A DNA stretch of 64,000 nucleotides, from contig JAIXUH010000026.1 of NCBI GenBank assembly GCA_027484145.1, positions 186,001 to 250,000 on the forward strand, in the 5' to 3' direction. Below, piece by piece: positions 44,422 through 53,383 of this stretch; the stretch's first letter is position 1, and every line of letters starts with the position of its first letter. This DNA comes from Rhodobacter sp. (lineage in GTDB: Bacteria > Pseudomonadota > Alphaproteobacteria > Rhodobacterales > Rhodobacteraceae). The translations under genes and the position numbers were made by a program. Below the pieces are notes generated by a model. That model made no database searches. It worked only from the letters and a program-made list of their open reading frames with translations, and was not told where the DNA came from.

Positions 44422-44793
44422 ATGCGGTATTTGACAGATCGTAAACGCGCCGTCGGCAAGGGTGCTTCGGGCACCGGCACGGAACATCACTGGGCCATGC
44501 AGATTTCTTCTGTCGGTCTGGCTTTCCTTGTGCCCTCATGGCTTTACATCTTCGGCTCTGCGCTGGGGCAGGGGCGTGAGGTGGTAGTTGCCACCTTTGC
44601 CCATCCGTTCCCGGCCATTTTGACCGCGCTCTTGCTGATTGTGGGCATGCGCCACTTTGCCAGCGGGGCCACGATGATGATTGAAGATTATGCCCATGGA
44701 ACCGCCCGGAAACTGGCGATCATCGGCGTTACCTCGCTGTCTTGGGTCGTCGCGGCGACGGGGCTCTTTGCCCTTGCGCGCATGGCGCTGTGA
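44422..44793 (+). CDS. sdhD: Succinate dehydrogenase membrane anchor subunit
   Basis: A 123-residue three-helix anchor. GKGASGTGTEHHWAMQISSVGLAFLVP is the alphaproteobacterial SdhD start; MRHFASGATMMIEDYAHG carries the likely haem His and quinone-site residues. It starts 7 bases after sdhC and ends 24 before sdhA. Confidence 0.95.
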   Translation: MRYLTDRKRAVGKGASGTGTEHHWAMQISSVGLAFLVPSWLYIFGSALGQGREVVVATFAHPFPAILTALLLIVGMRHFASGATMMIEDYAHGTARKLAIIGVTSLSWVVAATGLFALARMAL

Positions 44794-44817
44794 CCTGCGG
44801 GCGGGAAAGGAAAGAAC

Positions 44818-46620
44818 ATGACTGCCTATCCGTATGAAGTGCATGACTATGACGTGGTCGTTGTCGGGGCCGGTGGTGCCGGTTTGCGCGCCACGCTGGG
44901 CATGGCGGAGCAGGGCCTTCGCACGGCCTGCGTGACCAAGGTGTTCCCGACGCGCAGCCACACGGTGGCCGCACAGGGTGGCATCGCGGCCAGCCTTGGC
45001 AACATGGGGCCCGATAGCTGGCAATGGCACATGTATGACACCGTAAAGGGGTCTGACTGGCTGGGCGATACCGACGCGATGGAATATCTGGCGCGTGAGG
45101 CGCCCAAGGCTGTGTATGAGCTGGAGCATTACGGCGTGCCGTTTTCCCGCACGGAAGAGGGCAAGATCTATCAGCGCCCGTTTGGCGGCCATACCACCGA
45201 ATACGGCGAAGGCCCGCCCGTGCAGCGCACCTGCGCCGCAGCCGACCGCACCGGGCACGCCATTTTGCACACGCTGTATGGCCAAAGCCTGAAGAACAAC
45301 GCCGAATTCTATATCGAATACTTCGCGCTTGATCTTGTGATCACAGATGGGCGCTGCACCGGCGTTGTGGCATGGAAGCTGGATGACGGCACCATGCATG
45401 TCTTCAACGCCAAGATGGTGGTGCTGGCAACGGGTGGCTATGGCCGCGCCTATTTCAGCGCAACCTCGGCCCACACCTGCACCGGCGACGGTGGCGGGAT
45501 GGTGGCCCGTGCTGGGCTTCCGTTGCAGGACATGGAGTTCGTGCAGTTCCACCCGACGGGCATTTACGGCTCGGGCTGTCTGATCACCGAAGGCGCGCGG
45601 GGCGAAGGCGGCTATCTGACCAACGCCAATGGCGAGCGGTTCATGGAACGCTATGCGCCGCACTACAAAGACCTTGCGCCGCGCGACTATGTCAGCCGCT
45701 GCATGACGCTGGAAATCCGCGAAGGCCGTGGTGTGGGCGAACATGGGGACCATATCCACCTGCACCTGAACCACCTGCCCAAGGCGACGCTTGACCTGCG
45801 CCTGCCCGGCATTTCGGAATCTGCCCGCATCTTTGCTGGCGTTGACCTGACCAAGGAACCGATCCCGGTGCTGCCGACCGTGCATTACAACATGGGCGGT
45901 ATCCCGACGAACTATTGGGGCGAGGTGTTGAACCCCACCCATGACAACCCCGATGCCGTGTTCCCCGGTCTGATGGCCGTGGGCGAGGCGGGCTGTGCCT
46001 CGGTGCATGGCGCGAACCGTCTGGGCTCGAACAGCCTGATCGACCTTGTGGTGTTTGGCCGTGCTGCCGCCATCCGCGCAGGCGAGATCGTGAACCCCAA
46101 GGACCGCAATGTGCCGGTCAATGCGGCCGAGGTGGACAAGGCCCTGTCGCGCTTTGACGCGATGCGCCATGCCAGCGGTGCCACGCCGACCGCTGATTTG
46201 CGGTTGGAAATGCAGCGCACCATGCAGGCCGATGCCGCCGTGTTCCGCGCTGAAGAAACCTTGGCCGCAGGCGAGAAGAAGATGACCGCCATCGCCGCCA
46301 AGATGGCGGACATCAAGGTGACCGACCGCAGCCTTGTGTGGAACAGCGATTTGATGGAAACGCTGGAACTGACCAACCTGATGCCGAACGCGCTGGCCAC
46401 GATCTATGGCGCGCATGCCCGCACCGAAAGCCGCGGCGCCCATGCGCACGAAGATCACCCGACGCGCGATGATGCCAACTGGCGCAAGCATTCGCTGGCT
46501 TGGGTCGATGGCGCCAAGGTCACGCTGGATTATCGGGCCGTGCATACCGCACCCCTGACGTCCGAGGCGGATGGCGGCATCAGCCTGAAGAAAATCGCCC
46601 CGGCAGAGCGGAAGTTCTGA
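44818..46620 (+). CDS. sdhA: Succinate dehydrogenase flavoprotein subunit
   Basis: A 600-residue subunit that oxidises succinate to fumarate and passes electrons to Sdh[18 protein letters not shown] binds [19 protein letters not shown] carries the His for covalent FAD attachment, [21 protein letters not shown] the active-site loop, and [15 protein letters not shown] the C-terminal FAD block. Length is typical. A single GTGATCAC occurs in the coding sequence at 45337, without tandem partner. Confidence 0.98.
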   Translation: MTAYPYEVHDYDVVVVGAGGAGLRATLGMAEQGLRTACVTKVFPTRSHTVAAQGGIAASLGNMGPDSWQWHMYDTVKGSDWLGDTDAMEYLAREAPKAVYELEHYGVPFSRTEEGKIYQRPFGGHTTEYGEGPPVQRTCAAADRTGHAILHTLYGQSLKNNAEFYIEYFALDLVITDGRCTGVVAWKLDDGTMHVFNAKMVVLATGGYGRAYFSATSAHTCTGDGGGMVARAGLPLQDMEFVQFHPTGIYGSGCLITEGARGEGGYLTNANGERFMERYAPHYKDLAPRDYVSRCMTLEIREGRGVGEHGDHIHLHLNHLPKATLDLRLPGISESARIFAGVDLTKEPIPVLPTVHYNMGGIPTNYWGEVLNPTHDNPDAVFPGLMAVGEAGCASVHGANRLGSNSLIDLVVFGRAAAIRAGEIVNPKDRNVPVNAAEVDKALSRFDAMRHASGATPTADLRLEMQRTMQADAAVFRAEETLAAGEKKMTAIAAKMADIKVTDRSLVWNSDLMETLELTNLMPNALATIYGAHARTESRGAHAHEDHPTRDDANWRKHSLAWVDGAKVTLDYRAVHTAPLTSEADGGISLKKIAPAERKF

Positions 46621-46742
46621 TGGGGCAGATCGCGGCACATCGGCCCCTTTCCGCCATCGCGCGCACTTGTGCGGCGAAAGGGGCTGCCGCCGCGGCGGGC
46701 TTGGGCCATCCTGCGGGCAAAAACCTGCACAGGATGCCAACC

Positions 46743-47054
46743 ATGCGCTATGTTGCCCCGATCTTCCTTCTAATGCTTGCCGCCTGCGACCCGCAGCAGA
46801 TTGCCGACAGTGTTGGCCGCCGTGCCGCCGCATCGGTTGTTCTGCCGGTGGTGCAGAACGACATGCCCACCCCCGTGGCGCGCAAGGCCACCGATTGCAT
46901 CGTGTCAAACGCCTCGGCCGCCGAAGTGCAGGCCCTTGCCCGCGATGTGGGTGTTGTGGCGGGCACGCTGACCAAGGCCAATATCCGCACCATCGCCCTG
47001 CGCCCCGAAGCGCAGGCCTGCTTTGCCGCCGCTGGCGTGCCCCCGGTGCGGTGA
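46743..47054 (+). CDS. Predicted lipoprotein between sdhA and sdhB (first)
   Basis: A 103-residue protein with lipobox LAAC (MRYVAPIFLLMLAAC, Cys15). The mature part has DCIVSNASAAEVQALARDVGVV and a closing Cys near QACFAAAG, so one disulfide is possible. ATG 46743 is 9 bases from AGG; longer starts exist. Four bases separate it from the second lipoprotein gene. The same two-gene insertion between sdhA and sdhB is seen in relatives as far as I recall, but no function is known. Confidence 0.7.
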   Translation: MRYVAPIFLLMLAACDPQQIADSVGRRAAASVVLPVVQNDMPTPVARKATDCIVSNASAAEVQALARDVGVVAGTLTKANIRTIALRPEAQACFAAAGVPPVR

Positions 47055-47058
47055 CAGC

Positions 47059-47352
47059 ATGAAACGCGCAGCCCTTCTTGTTGCGGTTCTGTTGTCAGCC
47101 TGTGGGCCGATCCCGCTGGATCAGGCCGAACGGCAATGCCTTGACCGCGCCCGCCTTGCGCAGCAACCGCGCGGCGAAATCGGGGTTGGCGTCACCTCGG
47201 ACGGCAAGGCTGCAGGCAGTTTCGAAGTGAACATTAGTTCCGACTTCATCATGGGGCGCGACCCGTCGGCGGTGTACGACATGTGCGTCTATCAGAAATC
47301 AGGGCTGGCCCCCAGCCGCCCGCTTTACTCGTTCCCGGAATGGAAGGGATAA
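47059..47352 (+). CDS. Predicted lipoprotein between sdhA and sdhB (second)
   Basis: A 97-residue protein with lipobox LSAC (MKRAALLVAVLLSAC, Cys15). The mature region has CLDRARLAQQPRGEIGVGVTSDGK, then a strand-like FEVNISSDFIMGRDPSAVYDMCVYQKSG. It ends 3 bases before sdhB. No family is recognised; the DP-x-x-VY-x-x-CV block recurs in small Rhodobacterales lipoproteins. Confidence 0.7.
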   Translation: MKRAALLVAVLLSACGPIPLDQAERQCLDRARLAQQPRGEIGVGVTSDGKAAGSFEVNISSDFIMGRDPSAVYDMCVYQKSGLAPSRPLYSFPEWKG

Positions 47353-47355
47353 GAC

Positions 47356-48132
47356 ATGGTCCAATTCACGCTTCCCAAAAACTCGACCGTCCGCACTGGC
47401 AAGACATGGCCAAAGCCGGACGGCAAGAATGTGCGGAAATTCCAGATTTACCGCTGGAACCCCGACGATGGCAAAAACCCGCAGGTCGACACCTATTTCG
47501 TCGATATGGACAAATGCGGCCCCATGGTTCTGGACGCGCTGATCAAGATCAAGAACGAGATTGATCCCACGCTGACCTTCCGCCGGTCGTGCCGCGAAGG
47601 GATTTGCGGGTCTTGCGCCATGAACATCGACGGCATCAACACGCTGGCCTGTATCTATGGGCTGGATGAGGTGAAGGGCGATGTGAAGATTTATCCCTTG
47701 CCCCATATGCCGGTGATCAAGGACCTGATCCCCGATCTGACGCATTTCTATGCCCAGCATGCCAGCATCATGCCGTGGCTGGAGACCAAGACGAACCGCC
47801 CCGCCAAGGAGTGGCGCCAGTCGATCGATGACCGCAAGAAACTGGACGGTTTGTATGAATGTGTGATGTGCGCCTCATGCTCTACCTCGTGCCCGTCGTA
47901 CTGGTGGAACGGCGACAAATACCTTGGGCCGGCCGCGCTGTTGCATGCCTATCGCTGGATCATCGACAGCCGGGATGAGGCGACGGGCGAACGGTTGGAC
48001 AATCTGGAAGACCCGTTCAAGCTCTATCGCTGCCACACGATCATGAACTGCGCCAAGACCTGCCCCAAGGGGTTGAACCCCGCCAAGGCGATTGCCGAGA
48101 TCAAGAAGATGATGGTCAGCAGGGTGGTCTGA
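47356..48132 (+). CDS. sdhB: Succinate dehydrogenase iron-sulfur subunit
   Basis: A 258-residue subunit carrying three clusters. The plant-type 2Fe-2S site is [15 protein letters not shown] plus a later Cys; the C-terminal ferredoxin-like domain has [16 protein letters not shown] and [17 protein letters not shown] for the 4Fe-4S and 3Fe-4S clusters. It links SdhA to the quinone site. Last enzyme gene of the operon. Confidence 0.97.
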   Translation: MVQFTLPKNSTVRTGKTWPKPDGKNVRKFQIYRWNPDDGKNPQVDTYFVDMDKCGPMVLDALIKIKNEIDPTLTFRRSCREGICGSCAMNIDGINTLACIYGLDEVKGDVKIYPLPHMPVIKDLIPDLTHFYAQHASIMPWLETKTNRPAKEWRQSIDDRKKLDGLYECVMCASCSTSCPSYWWNGDKYLGPAALLHAYRWIIDSRDEATGERLDNLEDPFKLYRCHTIMNCAKTCPKGLNPAKAIAEIKKMMVSRVV

Positions 48133-48133
48133 C

Positions 48134-48421
48134 ATGCCAGATGCGCCGCGATTTGACTCGGCCGAGGAACTTGCGGCGCTGATGGAGGCGATTGGTCTGG
48201 CCCTGCACGGCAAGAACCGTATGGGGCTGGGCGAACAGCACTTTGCCTGGGAATTGGCGCAGGTGATCCGGGCCTGTGGCGTGGTCGCGGGGGCGCATCT
48301 GACCGATTCGCGCACACAGGCAGAGTTTGGCGATGCCTATGCCAAGGGCAGCCTGCCGGACCGGGAACGCCGCGCCACGCTGCTGGCGATGATCGGCCAG
48401 GCCATGGACGCTTTAGATTAA
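48134..48421 (+). CDS. Small hypothetical protein downstream of sdhB
   Basis: A 95-residue soluble, largely helical protein (RFDSAEELAALMEAIGLALHGK, then ERRATLLAMIGQAMDALD). It starts one base after the sdhB stop, so it is probably part of the operon. No family is recognised. Confidence 0.7.
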   Translation: MPDAPRFDSAEELAALMEAIGLALHGKNRMGLGEQHFAWELAQVIRACGVVAGAHLTDSRTQAEFGDAYAKGSLPDRERRATLLAMIGQAMDALD

Positions 48422-48509
48422 GCGCTGGTGGCAAAAGGAAAATCGGCCTAGTCTGTGTAAAGAGTGTGGCGATGTTTTCGATGCACCTTCACAAAAAGGT
48501 TCAATCCCC

Positions 48510-48917
48510 ATGCCGCTGTTGCAACTGACCTATGCGTCACGTCCCTTTGGCTTTGATGCCGGAACCCTGACCGGCATTCTGTTTGATGCGCGGCGCTGCA
48601 ATATGCGCGATGGGATCACCGGGGCGCTGATCTGCCGGGATGATCTGTTCCTGCAATTGCTGGAAGGGCCAGAAGCGCTGGTCAATGCGGCCTATGCGCG
48701 GATCTGCAACGACGGGCGCCACGTCGAGGTGCGGCCCCTGACCCGCCGCATGATTGCAGACAGCGGGCGGATGTTCGGGGCATGGGCCATGCGCGATGAT
48801 CCGGCGCAGACATGGGTCTGGTCGCGGGCCGAGGTTGATGCCGGTATGCCGGAACGCGCCTCGGAAGAAGAAGTGCTGTCGATGTTCCGCAGGCTGGCAG
48901 CGATTCCGACAGACTAA
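48510..48917 (+). CDS. BLUF-domain blue-light sensor
   Basis: A 135-residue stand-alone BLUF protein. The flavin photocycle residues are all present: Tyr8 (LTYAS), Asn31 (RRCNMRDGITG) and Gln49 (FLQLLEG), matching Tyr21, Asn45 and Gln63 of AppA. RICNDGRHVEV and the RMFGAWAM tail with Trp and Met complete the domain. No output domain is fused, so signalling must go through a partner protein. It lies 88 bp after the sdh operon on the same strand. Confidence 0.9.
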   Translation: MPLLQLTYASRPFGFDAGTLTGILFDARRCNMRDGITGALICRDDLFLQLLEGPEALVNAAYARICNDGRHVEVRPLTRRMIADSGRMFGAWAMRDDPAQTWVWSRAEVDAGMPERASEEEVLSMFRRLAAIPTD

Positions 48918-48926
48918 GGTTCGCAT

Positions 48927-49118
48927 ATGCCGCTGTTATTGCTTGTTCTTTTGATCGGGGTGCTGACCTATCTGTGGGTCGTGCGCCGCCGGTCCTCGCT
49001 GACGCGGGCCTGCCTGTGGCGGCAGGAACGCAGCGCCGGGCAATGGCGCTGTGCGGCCTGCGGGGCCGTTCAAGCGGGGCAGGCGACCCCGCGCAATTGT
49101 CTGCGCCCAAAGGATTGA
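48927..49118 (+). CDS. Small membrane protein with CxxC motif
   Basis: A 63-residue frame: a hydrophobic N-terminus (MPLLLLVLLIGVLTYLWVV), a basic stretch, then CAACGAVQAG and a closing Cys, resembling a small zinc ribbon. It starts 9 bases after the BLUF stop. No family is recognised; real but uncertain. Confidence 0.55.
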   Translation: MPLLLLVLLIGVLTYLWVVRRRSSLTRACLWRQERSAGQWRCAACGAVQAGQATPRNCLRPKD

Positions 49119-49161
49119 CCATGGCCCGCCGGATGGCGAAGGTGGGCGCAAGAGGTGCCCG

Positions 49162-50022
49162 ATGAAGCCAGACCAGCCCGCCCATGCCGCCCCGCCCGAT
49201 GCTGCCGCACGCAAGGCCGTTGCCCCGGTGATCTGCTATCCGGTTGATGGGCTGCCCGCCCCGGACCTTGCGCCCTATCTTGCCGCGCGGGAAAACTGGA
49301 CGCAGGTGGCCGAAGTTCTGGTGCCTGCCCGCGATGCCCGCTGTTTTGACGTGCCCGCCGGGCATTTCTTTCGTATCACCAGTGTGGATGGCCCGCAGGT
49401 GGGCGATCTGAACCTGTGGAACGCCCATGATGTGACGGAGCGGTTCTTTTCCGGCAAGACCCGCGCCTTGCACGGCACGCACCTGAGTGCGGGGGACAGG
49501 ATGTGGTCGAACCTGCCGCATTTGCGGCCGATGGCGCTGATCACGGCAGATACGCTGGATTGGTATGGCTTTGATGCCTTTGGCGGCGCGGTACATGACG
49601 TGATCGGCACACGCTGCGACCCCTATACGCATAACCTTTTGTCGGGCGGGCAGTATCACCAGTGCTGCCATTCGAACTTGACCCGTGCGTTCAGCGACAA
49701 GACCGGGATGCCCCTGCATCAGGCCGAGATGCATGTCCATGATGTGCTGAATGTTTTCATGTGCACCGGGTTTACCCGTGACACCGGGCAATACTTCATG
49801 AAGGCGAGCCCCGTGCGCCCCGGCGATTTCATCGAGTTCTTTGCCCAGATTGATCTGCTGGGGGCTTTGTCCGCCTGTCCGGGTGGCGATTGTTCATCCG
49901 AACACTCCTCGGATCAGGCGGCCTGTCACCCGCTGCTGGTCGAAGTGTTTCGCCCGCAGGCCCCGCCCGCCGGTTGGCAGGGCCCGGCGGCGAACGGATA
50001 TGACCGCAGCCATGGGCGCTGA
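49162..50022 (+). CDS. DUF1989 (urea carboxylase-associated) family protein
   Basis: A 286-residue protein of DUF1989. FFRITSVDGPQVGDLNLWNAHD, then GTHLSAGDRMWSNLPHLRPMALI, and GTRCDPYTHNLLSGGQYHQCCHSNL are family blocks with conserved Cys and His. Members occur beside urea carboxylase genes or in amino-acid clusters; none of these is here. Catalytic activity is not established. AGAGG precedes ATG 49162. Confidence 0.82.
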   Translation: MKPDQPAHAAPPDAAARKAVAPVICYPVDGLPAPDLAPYLAARENWTQVAEVLVPARDARCFDVPAGHFFRITSVDGPQVGDLNLWNAHDVTERFFSGKTRALHGTHLSAGDRMWSNLPHLRPMALITADTLDWYGFDAFGGAVHDVIGTRCDPYTHNLLSGGQYHQCCHSNLTRAFSDKTGMPLHQAEMHVHDVLNVFMCTGFTRDTGQYFMKASPVRPGDFIEFFAQIDLLGALSACPGGDCSSEHSSDQAACHPLLVEVFRPQAPPAGWQGPAANGYDRSHGR

Positions 50023-50047
50023 CTGCGCCTGACCGGGCAGGACACGC

Positions 50048-51031
50048 TTAGCAGTATCGCTCGACCGACCACGCCATGGCATCATTGTAGCGGTCGCCAT
50101 GGGCCCAACCCAAAGGCAGGGCCGTTTCGATGGCGGCCATGTCAGCATCGGTCAGCGTGATTTCGGGCGCGGTAAGCCATGCGCGCAGATGGTCGGCGCT
50201 GCGGGTGCCCGGAATGGGAATGATATGCGGCCCCCGGTGCAACAGCCAGGCCAGTGCAAGTGCGGGAGGGCTGTAGCCCATGTCGGCGGCAAGGGCGCGG
50301 AATTGCTGAATTGGCCCGCGGTTCAGCGGCCAGTTTTCCGGCGAAAAGCGGGGGATCTGCACGCGGAACCCATCAAGCGGATGGGTGTCGGGCGAAAACA
50401 TCGGCTCGCCCAGCACTCCGCGCGCCAAGGGCGAAAACGGCACGAAGGCCACCCCAAGGGCGGCACAGGCCTGCACAAGACCCAGTTCGGGCTGGCGCGT
50501 CCACAGGGAGTATTCGTTTTGCACGGCGGTCACCGGGTGCACCGCATGGGCGCGGCGCAGGGTATAGGGTGCCACTTCGGACAGGCCATAGCCGCCGATT
50601 TTCCCCTCGGCGACCAGTGCCGCCATGGTTTCGGCCACCTCTTCAATCGGGCGGCCCTGCTCGCGGCGATGCAGATAGAACAGATCGACGTGATCGACCC
50701 CCAGCCTGAGCAGCGACCCTTCCAACTCGGCCCGCAAATAGGCCGGGTCGTTGTTGATGCCGCGCTGCGCGCCCGCCACGATGCCCGCCTTGGTGGCGAT
50801 CACCGGGCGGTGCTTGCGCGTGGCCAGCCATTCGCCGATCCGCTCCTCGGAGACGCCGCTGCCATAGACATTGGCGACATCAAGGAAGGTGATTCCGTGC
50901 TCCCATGCTGCATCAAGGCAGCACAGCGATTCCTCTGCCGTGGTGGCACCAAAAAGCCCGCCGAAGGACAGGCACCCCAGTCCGAGGGCCGAGACCATCG
51001 GGCCTTTGGCCCCAAGTTGTCGTTGTTTCAT
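50048..51031 (-). CDS. Aldo/keto reductase
   Basis: A 327-residue TIM-barrel NADPH-dependent reductase. The catalytic tetrad is seen in FLDVANVYGSG (Asp, Tyr), VIATKAG (Lys) and DLFYLHRRE (His). VPFSPLARGVLG and IIPIPGTRSADHL form the NADPH site. It resembles the AKR group of general stress or pyridoxal reductases (YghZ/AKR13-like); substrate unknown. Confidence 0.88.
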   Translation of the reverse strand: MKQRQLGAKGPMVSALGLGCLSFGGLFGATTAEESLCCLDAAWEHGITFLDVANVYGSGVSEERIGEWLATRKHRPVIATKAGIVAGAQRGINNDPAYLRAELEGSLLRLGVDHVDLFYLHRREQGRPIEEVAETMAALVAEGKIGGYGLSEVAPYTLRRAHAVHPVTAVQNEYSLWTRQPELGLVQACAALGVAFVPFSPLARGVLGEPMFSPDTHPLDGFRVQIPRFSPENWPLNRGPIQQFRALAADMGYSPPALALAWLLHRGPHIIPIPGTRSADHLRAWLTAPEITLTDADMAAIETALPLGWAHGDRYNDAMAWSVERYC

Positions 51032-51087
51032 CGCTATCCCCGCGCAATCACCGCAGGGAAGCGTGAAACAGCAAAGACGTCAACCTG

Positions 51088-52407
51088 TTACGGCAGGATA
51101 TGGTGCAATCCCTGAAACCTTGCGCGCAGGGCCGCCGTGCGCGGGGCAACGGTTTCGGGCGCGTTGGATCGCAACCCTTCGGCAATCAGCGCGGCAAGGG
51201 CGGGTGCATCGGCTGGGGTGACGCCTCGGCGCACCAGTTCCGGCGTGCCGATCCGCAGTCCGTTCAGATCGCCCGCCACGTCTTCGATCGGCAAGCCGAT
51301 GCCGCAGGCCAGAAAGCCCGCTTTTCGCAGGGTTTTCGATGCGGCCTGTCCGCCGCCAAAGCCTGCGGCCTGCACAGCAAACTGGTGCGATTGCGTGGCC
51401 CCCTTGTCAGCGGCGAACACGGGCAGGCCAAGCGCTTGCAGCGACGCGGCCAGTGCTTGAGAAAGATCGACCATCGCCTTGGCATAGCCGCGCCCATGCA
51501 CGCGCCAATCCAGCAGTGTGATGGCCAACGCTGCAGATTTCGCCGCATCGAAATTGGCGGTCATGCCGGGAAAGGCGATGGTATCCAGCCGCTCGGCAAT
51601 CTCTGCATCATTGGTGACGATCAAGCCACCCGCCGGACCGCCAAGCGATTTATAGGTGCTCATTGTCATCAGGTGGGCACCCATGGCCAGCGGGTTGGAC
51701 CAGACACCCCCGGCAATGATGCCGCATTGATGCGCCGCGTCGAACAGCACCTTCGCGCCGACTTCATCGGCGATGGCGCGAATTTGCGGCACCGGGTGCG
51801 GGAACAGATTCAGCGACCCGCCGATGGTGATGATCTTAGGCCGCACGCGGTGCGCCAGTGCCCGCAACGCCTCCAGATCAACGGTATAGCCGTCGGCATC
51901 GACCGGGGCAGGGTGGGTCACAAGGCCGTAAAGCCCGGCGCAACCTGCGGCATGGTGGGTGACATGGCCGCCAACGGCCGGGGGCGGGGCGATGATGGCA
52001 TCACCCGGTTTGGCCAGTGCCATAAAGCCATACAGGTTGGCCAAGGCCCCCGATCCAACCCGGATTTCTGCATAGCGCGCGCCAAAAATCTCGCAGGCCA
52101 GTTCGGCGGCGATGACCTCGATCTCTTCGATCGCCTCAAGCCCCATTTCGTATTTGTCACCCGGATAACCAAGCGATGGGCGCGCGCCCAACCCGCGGGA
52201 AAGGGCGGCTTCAGCGCGTGGATTCATCACGTTGGTGGCGGGGTTCAGGTTGAAACATTCGTCATCATGGATGGCCGCGTTGCGCTGAATCAACGCTTCG
52301 ATCCGTGCGTTGACCACATCGGCGGGCGCCGTCGCGGCGGTGGCCAGCGACTGGATATAGCTTTCGCAGGTGACAGGCACCCAAGGGCGGTGGGCAAGGT
52401 GGGGCAT
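51088..52407 (-). CDS. Serine hydroxymethyltransferase family protein
   Basis: A 439-residue PLP enzyme of fold type I. ECFNLNPATNVMNPRAEAALSRG, then SLGYPGDKYEMGLEAIEEIE and the PLP-lysine loop MTMSTYKSLGGPAGG identify the SHMT family. It differs from housekeeping GlyA, notably lacking the canonical VVTTTTHK motif at the PLP lysine, so it may act on a modified serine (such as 2-methylserine) or as an aldolase. ATG 52407 is best spaced from AAAGG; 52413 is possible. A divergent LysR gene lies 106 bp away. Confidence 0.82.
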   Translation of the reverse strand: MPHLAHRPWVPVTCESYIQSLATAATAPADVVNARIEALIQRNAAIHDDECFNLNPATNVMNPRAEAALSRGLGARPSLGYPGDKYEMGLEAIEEIEVIAAELACEIFGARYAEIRVGSGALANLYGFMALAKPGDAIIAPPPAVGGHVTHHAAGCAGLYGLVTHPAPVDADGYTVDLEALRALAHRVRPKIITIGGSLNLFPHPVPQIRAIADEVGAKVLFDAAHQCGIIAGGVWSNPLAMGAHLMTMSTYKSLGGPAGGLIVTNDAEIAERLDTIAFPGMTANFDAAKSAALAITLLDWRVHGRGYAKAMVDLSQALAASLQALGLPVFAADKGATQSHQFAVQAAGFGGGQAASKTLRKAGFLACGIGLPIEDVAGDLNGLRIGTPELVRRGVTPADAPALAALIAEGLRSNAPETVAPRTAALRARFQGLHHILP

Positions 52408-52513
52408 CGGCATGGCCTTTCGGGCAAAGTGCGGTTGCCCAACGGGACCACGCCACCCGCTTGCGCGCAACGCAGTTTTGCGAAATATTAGGCTTAGAAA
52501 ATCTGAGGCATAG

Positions 52514-53383
52514 ATGGCCGTCTCTCCACCCAAACCGAAAGACATGCCGCTGAACGCCTTGCGCGCCTTGGAGGCGGCGGCGCGTCTGGGTGGTTTTGCC
52601 GCCGCGGCCGATGAGCTGGGGGTTACCCCGGCCGCCGTGACCGCGCATGTCAAGGGATTGGAGGCCGAGCTTGGCGCGCCGCTGTTCGCGCGCGGCGCCA
52701 AGGGGGTGGAACTGACCGCCCTCGGCAAGCGCACGGCACCCGCATTTGCACAGGCGTTTGACGCGCTGTCGCAGGCTGTGCGTGACCTGCGCGAAGAGGC
52801 TTTGCCGCAAGTGGTGCATGTGGCGGCCCTGCCTGCCATTGCGCAATTGTGGCTGTCGCCGCGATTGCCCGCGCTGCGGGCCGAGGCCCCGGATATTGCC
52901 GTCTCGATCACCGCGATGGAGGCCCCGCCGAACCTGAAGCGGTCGCCCTATGATCTGTGCTTGTTCTACGGTGACGGGGCTGTGGGCCGCATCACCGATG
53001 ATGCCTTGTTTCCCGTCTGCGCGCCCAGTTTTCTGCCGCGTTTGCAGGGCGTTGAGGATCTGGCCGCCGTGCCTTGCCTGAGTGACGCAACATGGTGTGA
53101 TGATTGGGCAAATTGGCTGGCAGTGGCCGTGCCCGATGGCCGCGTGGTGCCGCGTGGCCCGGTGTTTTCGCTCTACGCCCTTGCGGTGGAAGAAGCGGTC
53201 AACGGCGCGGGCGTGCTGATGGGGCGTCGCGCGCTGATTGCGGCCCATGTGGCACGCGGCGCGCTGGTTCAGCCTTTTGGCCCGCAGGTGCCCATTGCCG
53301 AAGGGTTGCACCTGTGGGCCGCGCGGCCCTTGCGGCGCAGCCACCCAATCTGGCGGGTGGCGCGCCTTTTGGGTCAGGGTTGA
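52514..53383 (+). CDS. LysR family regulator, GcvA-like
   Basis: A 289-residue LysR regulator. LNALRALEAAARLGGFAAAADELGVTPAAVTAHVKGLE is the winged-helix region (residues about 13-50). RLPALRAEAPDIAVSI and DLCLFYGDG belong to the effector domain and resemble the GcvA subgroup. Divergent from the SHMT-like gene, which it probably controls. It converges with and slightly overlaps the oxidoreductase gene. Confidence 0.88.
   Translation: MAVSPPKPKDMPLNALRALEAAARLGGFAAAADELGVTPAAVTAHVKGLEAELGAPLFARGAKGVELTALGKRTAPAFAQAFDALSQAVRDLREEALPQVVHVAALPAIAQLWLSPRLPALRAEAPDIAVSITAMEAPPNLKRSPYDLCLFYGDGAVGRITDDALFPVCAPSFLPRLQGVEDLAAVPCLSDATWCDDWANWLAVAVPDGRVVPRGPVFSLYALAVEEAVNGAGVLMGRRALIAAHVARGALVQPFGPQVPIAEGLHLWAARPLRRSHPIWRVARLLGQG

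Noticed and set aside
45337-45344. GTGATCAC inside sdhA
   Set aside because: Single copy, in frame with conserved coding sequence (LVITDG), no partner at 21 bp.
46620-46742. An earlier ATG overlapping the sdhA stop as start of the first sdh lipoprotein
   Set aside because: It would add about 41 residues ahead of the lipoprotein signal, burying the lipobox; the internal ATG at 46743 gives a normal signal peptide.
44536-46908. A 790-codon minus-strand frame across sdhD and sdhA
   Set aside because: It lies opposite two clear enzyme genes and reflects GC-rich codon bias only.
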